From assembly GCA_001574975.1 (NCBI GenBank), contig KQ965739.1, positions 322,966 to 386,965 on the forward strand: a stretch of 64,000 bases of DNA. The letters run 5' to 3'. The notes under the pieces were generated by a model. That model searched no databases, was not told where the DNA came from, and saw only the letters and a list, made by a program, of their open reading frames with translations. Shown in pieces: positions 56,350 to 64,000 of the stretch. This DNA comes from Gonapodya prolifera JEL478 (lineage: Eukaryota; Monoblepharomycota; Monoblepharidomycetes; Monoblepharidales; Gonapodyaceae). The translations under genes and the position numbers were made by a program. The first letter of the stretch is position 1. Each line of letters begins with the position of its first letter.

Positions 56350-59300
56350 TTATGATGACGAGGCTGGTGTACTAAGAAGCTTGGTAAAGAGTCGTGGCAG
56401 TCGTTTTTCCTCGTCCTTGACATTGGGTGACATTGTCAAACCCATGAACTGCATTTGAGCTGAATCGATTAAATTATCGTTTGAGGTTCGCAACTTGATG
56501 AGGTGACTTTTGAGTGGTTCCGTGGAGCTCATTGATGAAATCGTTGCCGTCACCTCCTTGCTTGTGGGCTTCGCAGTGACGGGGTAAATGAGATCATCTT
56601 CCGACGCACGCGCGACAGTCAGTCGAGACTGCCAATTGTGCACACAGCAAATTACAACTGTTCCTGTTGGAGTGGAAGATCCTGAAGACGTTAGCTCTCG
56701 ACATCGCACAAGGAACTGGAGACGTGTTGGATGGGTTTCGGCTTTCAGCGCTGGGCTTCCTTCTCCTCCTACCCATTTGGGTGCATCGTGTGGAACAGTT
56801 AGGAGAAACTCCACTTGAGGTGGGGGTCTGATATCAGCTGCTGTCGTTACACCATTGGCATTCAGCTAGTGTTGTTGTTTTATGATGGATTCAATCAGAG
56901 TGCATTCACTCACAACCACTATACCTTTTTGGAAGGACACAAAAGCATGGCAATGTCAACGATAACATCCGTGTGGACAGCGACAAGGTTCGCCATCGAC
57001 ACAAACAATGGTACAAGATCAAGATGAGGTGTACTCGTAAGCTGCACGCGAGAAGTATTGAGTTTGATAGCTTTGAGGGCAAGGTATAAATGAAAACCAC
57101 CTGTTGCGACATGCAACTGCCGAGGTTGTTCAAATGGTGATCTAAATCTGCACTGGAGGTCACAGGCGCTGGGTTTTGATGGGCCACCTTACGATCATCT
57201 ACCACATTGAAATAACAGACTCATTAGTGCTGCCAATTTTCAAATGTATTCAATCCGTTACCATCAACTTCGAAGGTTGCGCTCCAAGTCAAGTTCGATT
57301 CCCAGTTGACGGACAGTTCACACTTTACGATTGGACCGTGAAATTCAATAAAAACCGGATCCAACTTCACAATAACCTCGACACTATCAGGTATCGTTGA
57401 CTGGTTTCGCGAATTCGGATGAGGAACGTCGGTTTCATTCGACTGTCGTCTTTCTCCAAAGTGTTCCATAGAATATACCGCTTTTAAAACTCGCAGTATC
57501 TTTTTAAAAGTGTCAATGGCCGATGACAATAGTGGGAGAGGAACAACAATGCCAAATGGAAGGGGAAGAACGGAAGCAGAAGCCGATTCCATATCACGGA
57601 GAGCGATTTGCAATACATCTGCTTCGATCATTTGAAATCCGGGAATGCGTGACGTGGGAGGATGGACTGGATATGCTTTAGTCCAAGGGGTGACGAAGCT
57701 GGTATCGCAAAGCATTCCAACGCGATCAGACAACACCATGACGTCGACACCAAAGTCACCAGAAGTAGATAATAGTCTAAGATGTCGTTCAGACAAGGGG
57801 TACACCGTCAAAAGCTTCTCTCCCGGGGTTGAGACCGACAATCCTACACTTGAGAACACCTTCCAGGTGACCCGCAAGAATTTTGCCATTTGAACTATGT
57901 CACAGCTGCGAGCGAGAGTCGTGCTAACGTGGTTTGCAACTAACAAGTGCGGGTTATCTTCGTCTCGGCCGTTGACCACTCCAAATTGAACTTGACAGGG
58001 ATTTCCGGTTCGGGCAGATCCTTCGATTCCCGTCCCTTCGAATTCAACATTCAAACGAATCACCAAAGTGAATTCTTGGTCATAACTCCATCCTCGATAC
58101 CTCAATCCGAGCTCGTTGACGGAATAATGAGAAAGGACAAACCCATTCCGAGACAGAACCTCGGATCGCTGTTTGCATTGAGCAGCCAAAGTTGCAATGA
58201 ATGCAACCCCGCCAGCGTTCGATATGATCCAGGGAATACAAGAATCAATTCTATCATGCCTCCACAAGAGTGTATCCGATGAGAGTTTAAGTTCCGAGTC
58301 AGAGATCTGAGGAAGGTTCTCTTTTCGGAGGCGCATTGCTGCAACAACCCTCATTTTGGTTTGCGCTTCATCTGCGCTGAAAAGATCTGCCGTCTCGTTG
58401 TAGGGGTGAATGTACAGTGAGGAAACTGTAAATGGCAGAGAACATCTGGCATGAGATTCATCCGACTTCCTGGAAAAACTTGCTTCACTGCCAGAAAGGG
58501 GATGTTGAGATGCATTCACAATACTGGACCAGCTCGGTGAGACAACATGTAGAAGGTGATCGTCTGCTGGCAGTTCCGCAACTTTATCCGTGTTCCACGG
58601 ATGCTTCAGCAATTCTGAAACTGGGACTTTCACACTCCAAGTACCCAACGCAGCGAGAGGCCTTTCTCCAGAATTTGGCGCAACTCGACTCGGGTTGTGA
58701 ATTTTCGATTGGACACCTTGGTCCCTCAACTGGTCTTCGAGCTCCTGGATTGTTATTCGCCTTCTACATAGTCTCTCAATGCAAGATAGGATGTGAAGAG
58801 GAATAGAGCCCCCCACAGGGGTGTAAGAGAACAATTCCGTCTCGACACTAGGTTGGTGAGACAATTCCATCTCCTGCAGAATGGTCGCTAATTCCGGCAT
58901 GGATATTTCAAGTTCAGGTGTACGGGTAAGAATATCCAACAATTGCGAGGTTTGAAAAGCATTTTCAGTAAACTGTTGAGACAGGCGAGGTCGCTTTGGG
59001 GTCTCATTTTCGGGTTCACTGGTGGACCGTTTCCGCTTTTTGTCAGCATCGGCTTCAATCTGGCCAGATTTTGATGAAATATCAGGGAGCTCAACAGAAC
59101 TGCTTGCTGGACTCGGAACGGCACCACTGTCTTCAAGGCCTTCCTGAACTCGAATTCCAACTAAGACTTGCTCAACGCGATGCATATCAATCCGTTCACC
59201 AAAAGATAATGCGAATTCATCCTCGATTACGTTTCGGGGCTCCAGACTTGTGGCCTGCTTACCGCGTGAAGAGGTAATAGCCAACAGCCAAGCTGAGTAA

Positions 59301-61968
59301 CTAAACGCTAATGGTGACAGTTGGGAGGTGTTCGAGGATAGAGATGACGGAGTGACTCTGATAGCGAGATACCAAAGAGGAAATGATGGAAATTGGAGGT
59401 AGACGATATGCTCGGGATGATCTACGCTTGGTTGTTCCCAGGTGTCCTGGAACAGATCGGCCCGGATTGGGTTGGGGCCAAACGAAGTTTCCTGGGAGTT
59501 CAAGAAGACGAGAGACTCCGTGTTCAACGGAATCCGACGTTGGGGCCGCAAACCGATATAAGAGCCAAACCGTTCGAGTGCGTCGACCATAATCTACCGG
59601 GGCATTCATAGATAAGGAAAGCTCCAACACCCTTTATGGCTTAGACTCACATCGCATCCTAGTGTTCGGAGTGCGACAACCATGGGGTTTTTTGCCGCCG
59701 CAGACACATCGTTATCGATGTTGTTGATTGGGGACTCGTTCATCACCTTGCTAAGTGCCGTCATTCTCGACATCAGGCGGTTGTTGCCATTTGTCGCAAT
59801 GGTGAAACTCTCGCCCTTTGGCGTTACCAATACTCGACCAGTACCTCCGTCCACCGCAACACGAACAGATTTTCCTTGAACGTAAGTAACATCCAGTGCA
59901 TCCATATTCCCCACAACTGTCACTGGGAACTGAACAACTTCCAGTAGTGTCTGAAGTCGTTTGAGGAATAGCCTCGAAGCACCCCCGGCCGCGGCGTTCA
60001 ACATCGACTCCAACGACAAGTTGCGAATATCAATAGAAAAGACCGCTGGGATGATAAAATCATGAAGCATCTCGCCTGGGAGGAAGGGTTGTTTTGCGCC
60101 ATCTGCTGCAAGGTACGCTCGCAATGACAGAAACGAGTCATAACATGTCGCTAACGGACCATGACTTTGATCCAACTCAGTTCTAGGACCGGTAAGAGAG
60201 GTCCTAATAGAAGGCCTCATAGCACGAATGACGTGGGCATCCAGTTCGAATTCTGCTTCCTCCAAAAACTTTGGTTCTGCCACGAGAGTAGGTTTCTCCC
60301 TCCCAAAGAGATTTTCTGGACCTGTGGCAACCGGTTGATCACCTTCTACATCCCACGTTTCGGTTTCTTCACCTGACCAACGTTTCGATCGAGGACGAAC
60401 CCTTCCTGTTGGTCGCGAGACTTCGTCGTTTGGAATCTTGATGGAGACTTCCAAAACGTTTCGTCGGCGCAATTGTTTATCGAACGAGGAAGTTTCATCC
60501 TTCCCATATCCACCCAAGCCAACGGAAGGATTCCTCCAGAATCGGCCTCTCAGCACAGGGTGGCCCCAATCATCCACAGACCGTTCAATCTCAACTTCTT
60601 TGAGCCAACGACTTTCGCTTAACCTCTGCGAGAACAAAAACTCAATCTGCTGTAGTAGCGCCCATGTATGAAGGTAGTCATACAACTCGACAAGAGGCCA
60701 CTTCGTTTTCCGCCGTGGCAAAGCAGGGTTGGACGTTACACGAAAGGCTGCATGTGATGCTTGGAACTGTCTCAGCTGCTGCAATTGCTTTTGCTGAATT
60801 GGAGGCAGACGAAACACTCCAGATGATGTAGTCGACCCTACCAACGATGCGGCGTCGGATTCTAGCAGATTGGCCTCATTCTCAGCAGTCTGGGCATCTT
60901 CTAATATCTGCGTGAGTGCATGCGCGGCATCAACACGAGCTTGAGCAGCTAGTCTCAGTTCCTCCTTTCGGTGTGGATCCTCCCAGTGCTTCGAAACATC
61001 TGTGCCCCCAACAAATATTATCACATCGAGCACTTTCCAGCCCCAAACGACACGATCACGGTCCTCCTCACTCGGAGGGGAAAGAGGAAACGTCGTGCTG
61101 GGACCAATTATAGGAGTGTTAGGAAGATCTCGTGGGTGGACAGTGAGAGACACCTCAAATTCGCCCTCCACGCAAAAGACCGCTTTTCCATTCTCAATGC
61201 CTCGGAATCCCTTCCGCAGACGCGAAGGGACAAGCTCAGAAAATGCGAGCATCGATGATATTGTGTCTTCCACGAGCGATATTGTGGCAGCACGCTCTTC
61301 GTCTTTTGGGGGTTTTGGTTGTGCCAGTCGAATCTTCTCCTGCACAATCGTCGGAAACCTAGCGTATGTTCCCTTTGAAAGCATTTCAATAGCTGTCGTC
61401 AGGTCATAGTTCGGTTCTCTTAATGGATTGATTCAAGAAAAGATAAAGACGTCCGCGAGAACACGATAAACCTATTCTTACCGCATACTGCGTCCTTGCA
61501 TTTCCTTCTCGGCAAGTACGAAAGTGTTCCAGTCGGCCAACATGGATTGAGTGCCTAAAAACCGGAAGATGTCCTCCATCGACTGCGTCGGTCCTGCGTA
61601 TCTCTTGCACCACCGCACGAGAACAAGAAGCTTTGTGAACTGCTGACGCGTAGCGACCACAAATCGGTAAAGCTCTTTTTTGCGATCCATATCGGTCTTC
61701 GAAGGAAGCCTGCGGTGAAAACACAGACCGGCAAATGAAAGCGAGGAATTGGAGAGGAGACAAACTTCATACAGACCACTCACGTTTCAACTAGAGTCCG
61801 CAACTCCGAGTTTGTCCGATGTATGAGCCTGGAGAGAAGATCCTTCAAAGGAACAGAATCTTGCGCGAAGCGCGGCACCCGGATTGTTTCCATTTTGACC
61901 ATCCCGTCGGGGCCATCGGGAGCCCGTTCGCCCTTGTGAACGGGGACGATGTTCTGGATTGCCTCCAT
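56350..61968 (-). CDS. MED14: Mediator subunit MED14 (Rgr1)
   Basis: MED14 is the backbone that joins the head, middle and tail of Mediator. I start at the in-frame ATG giving MEAIQNIVPVHKGERAPDGP; an upstream ATG at 62097 would add 43 residues and cannot be excluded. The N-terminal signature is split over exons: VPLKDLLSRLIHRTNSELRT, DRKKELYRFVVATRQQFTKL continuing LLVLVRWCKRY near 61630, then AIEMLSKGTYARFPTIVQEK and ENGKAVFCVEGEFEVSLTVH in the long exon 61384-59648. The next long exon (59592 to about 57240) covers the middle and tail with little motif conservation, joined by a 55-nt intron at RTLGCD|IMVDALERF. Further exons to 56350 carry QLHVATGGFHLYLALKAIKL and VEFLLTVPHDAPKWVGGEGS. Total length about 1,500-1,600 residues, in the usual range for fungi. 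Confidence 0.88.
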
Positions 61969-62688
61969 GGACAACCTGGTCGAATTGGTGAGTACCCGCG
62001 CCCAAACCGTTGATTTCGATGGAAATTGTTCGAGTGATCGCGACAACCTGGGTGGGGTGCTTTGGCATGAACCTCCACCAAAGTGCTCCAACCACATTCA
62101 TTTCTCATTTCTCAATTTAATTACATCTCCCTTTCACCTATGACAGAGAGACTTCAGCGTTAGGCAATGATATTTTACGAGCCAGTGTCAGAAAACCGAG
62201 ACCCACTTCGGCGTGACCAATCCCCGGTAGCCTGTTTCAGCGGTCTCATGCACACCCCCAGCGTATATTCCAGACAGCCCGCCTATATTTTGGTGGTTCC
62301 GGTGCATCCGTAAAAGTTGCTCAAAAATAGCGACTTCGACCAGCTACTAATTACCGGTCTCATCCCGGGCGTCTCCACCTCCAATCTAGTCCTTCTGGTT
62401 ATCGGGGCAACAAGGCCGCGCAGACGCAGGGGAGGGAGCATTTTCTCCGATGACAACTTCATCAGCTCACGTCCCCCCAAGCCTTGCGCAAGGCGTGGGA
62501 ATAACTTCTTCACGCTTCAGTTCAAGTCACCGCTCCACTACAGCGCCTTCCACAGAATGTGTCCGGGAGAGGGATTCGGAGGGGATGGACAGAAACAGTT
62601 TGCATATCGAGGCTGGCTTGAAGTGAAGAACCGCAGCCAATGAATGACAATGTGAGAAATGCAAAAACAACACAACAATAATGTTCGA
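61969..62688. other. Intergenic upstream of MED14
   Basis: About 720 bases between the chosen MED14 start and the 3' end of the aminopeptidase gene on the same strand. It includes the MED14 promoter. A plus-strand frame at 62317-62643 (108 residues, basic) has no recognisable similarity or splice context and is not listed as a gene. Confidence 0.45.
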
Positions 62689-64000
62689 CTACACATTGAA
62701 CACACGGGCTTCCCGCTCCAACCATAACCATCCTAAACTACCCTTTTCCAACAATGGCGAAATTTTCTCCCAGCAAGCAACATTGTACTTGTTTACCCAA
62801 TCCCTCTCCTCTGAGTTTAAAAGGGAGCCATCGATGAGTTTGGTTTGTATCGGCACCATGGTGACGTGTTCAAAACCAAGGTATCCCCTGTCTCCAAAGT
62901 TGTTGGCGGTATTGGCATCACGGACAAGCAATAGATTTTCAATTCTAATCCCGAATTTCCCATCAGCGTAATACCCGGGCTCTGCAGTTAAATTTGATAA
63001 AACACCATTTGAGACAAAAAAATTTCGAGGCGGCAGAGGACACACAAACCGTTCGTGATTGTCATTCCAGCCACCATTCCGACTTCGTTTAAGGTGATTC
63101 GCGTTCCAATGCCGTGCGGCCCTTCGTGAACATTTAAGTAGCTCCCCACGCCATGGCCCGTACCGTGACGGTAATCAAGTCCAGCTTGCCATAAGGATCT
63201 TCGAGCAATCGCATCAAGAACGTAACCAGTGGTACCTTTAGGGAAAACAGTCATGTCAAGGGCAATGTGCCCCTTAAGAACCCGGGTAAAAGCATCCTTT
63301 TCTTGAGCAGTCGGAGAACCAAAATGGAGGGTACGTGTTGTATCCGTCGTACCATCACTTGATAGGAATAAGAACAGGCAGCTGAGAGAAATGATAGGTG
63401 ACAGATGAACAAGAGCACCTACTTATACTGGCCTCCAGAGTCCAAAAGGTATATCTGATTGGCATCGATAACTGAGCAATCGTCTTTCTCGGGAGAGTAG
63501 TGAATGATTGCGGCATTAGACCCTGTCGATGAAATTGTCTCAAAGGAAAGCCCAACGAAGTCTGTTTGCTGTCTACGGTATCCTTCGAGAACTTGCGCGG
63601 CCTCCCATTCCGTCAGAGACGTATTTTTGCTGGACGTCAATTCATGCTCCAGCCAGCCGAGGAAGTTGCACTTCAAAGAGTATTTAGCGCCGGAGCTTTC
63701 AGCTTATGCATGAGGACGAGCCTACCACAGCAGCACCGTCTCGAAGATGGCACTGTCGGAATCCTTCAAGTTCAACCGGGTTCTTTATCGCTTTGGCTAA
63801 TGTAAGAGGAGACCGGGACTCTTCGACCAATATCTGGGACGAATTTGTTATACCACCTCTGGGAATTGTCAATCTGGTCGGTCTTACTCACATCCTTCCC
63901 CAGCGATGATCTGAGTGCGAAATTCGACCGTCCGTCCATCCACACTTTCGGCCCTTTCCGCTTCTTTAACTTCTGATCGTGCTCCGTTCCCGATTTCGTT
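62689..64000 (-). CDS. Cytosolic Xaa-Pro aminopeptidase (M24B), partial
   Basis: The gene enters from the right edge, so its N-terminus is missing. M24B enzymes remove an N-terminal residue before proline with two metal ions. Segments in order: [18 protein letters not shown] near 63950, [20 protein letters not shown] near 63760, a helix with [40 protein letters not shown], then the metal-binding [23 protein letters not shown] with both Asp ligands, [37 protein letters not shown] with the His ligand, and the final exon with [20 protein letters not shown] carrying one Glu, then [17 protein letters not shown] carrying the last Glu. The stop is at 62689. All five metal ligands are visible, so it should be active. 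Confidence 0.92.

Noticed and set aside
62317-62643. Basic 108-residue plus-strand frame
   Set aside because: No recognised similarity, no start context and no link to neighbouring exons.
1-64000. CRISPR arrays, tRNA or rRNA genes
   Set aside because: No regularly spaced repeats and no convincing tRNA or rRNA structure were seen by eye; a dedicated search was not possible.

Overview
The window reads as nuclear DNA of a zoosporic, early-diverging fungus, most likely a chytrid (inference). Fungal hallmarks are a KRE2/MNT1-type mannosyltransferase (GT15), a Las17-like WASp, CAF16, an MCY1-like membrane cysteine synthase, a Sec9-like SNARE and an MDR-type ABC pump. Genes are close together and carry many short GT-AG introns of about 50-90 nt. 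A TOGARAM/crescerin-type TOG-array gene, a family tied to cilia and flagella, points to a flagellated lineage.

Positions 1-6,200 are accessory and decayed. They hold a Ty3/gypsy pol fragment running off the left edge, an unrecognised gene remnant with two sister introns, an AT-rich block with a small repeat protein and an interrupted glycosidase-like reading frame, and a broken F-box/Sel1-repeat gene with a short internal stretch inverted. Positions 6,800-18,600 hold a Sec9/SNAP-25-like SNARE (+), a CAF16-like ABC ATPase (-), a low-complexity hypothetical (-) and a full-length ABCB/MDR transporter (+).

Positions 18,716-23,836 are a large palindrome: two 1,590-bp arms, apparently identical except for one substitution and one undetermined base, flank a 1,941-bp loop. 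Each arm carries a complete four-exon PB1-domain gene with a heat-shock-element promoter; the two copies point toward each other. The loop carries one AT-hook/coiled-coil gene. This is the most unusual structure in the window.

Positions 23,957-64,000 are a dense run of conserved genes: WASp (-), PRP18 (+), TOGARAM-like (-), VPS36 (+), a UvrD/Srs2-like helicase (-), a TRAF7-like RING/WD40 protein (+), a GT15 mannosyltransferase (+), an MCY1-like cysteine synthase (+), a DUF2252 protein (+), a membrane protein with a C-terminal SH3 domain (+), BCKDH E1-alpha (-), CASP/Coy1 (+), Mediator MED14 (-), and a partial Xaa-Pro aminopeptidase (-). Several neighbours share divergent promoters of only 80-102 bp. 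Apart from the palindrome, the order looks like ordinary housekeeping gene packing rather than an operon or cluster. Exon boundaries were read by eye from splice signals and reading-frame continuity; where exon lengths were added up this is stated.
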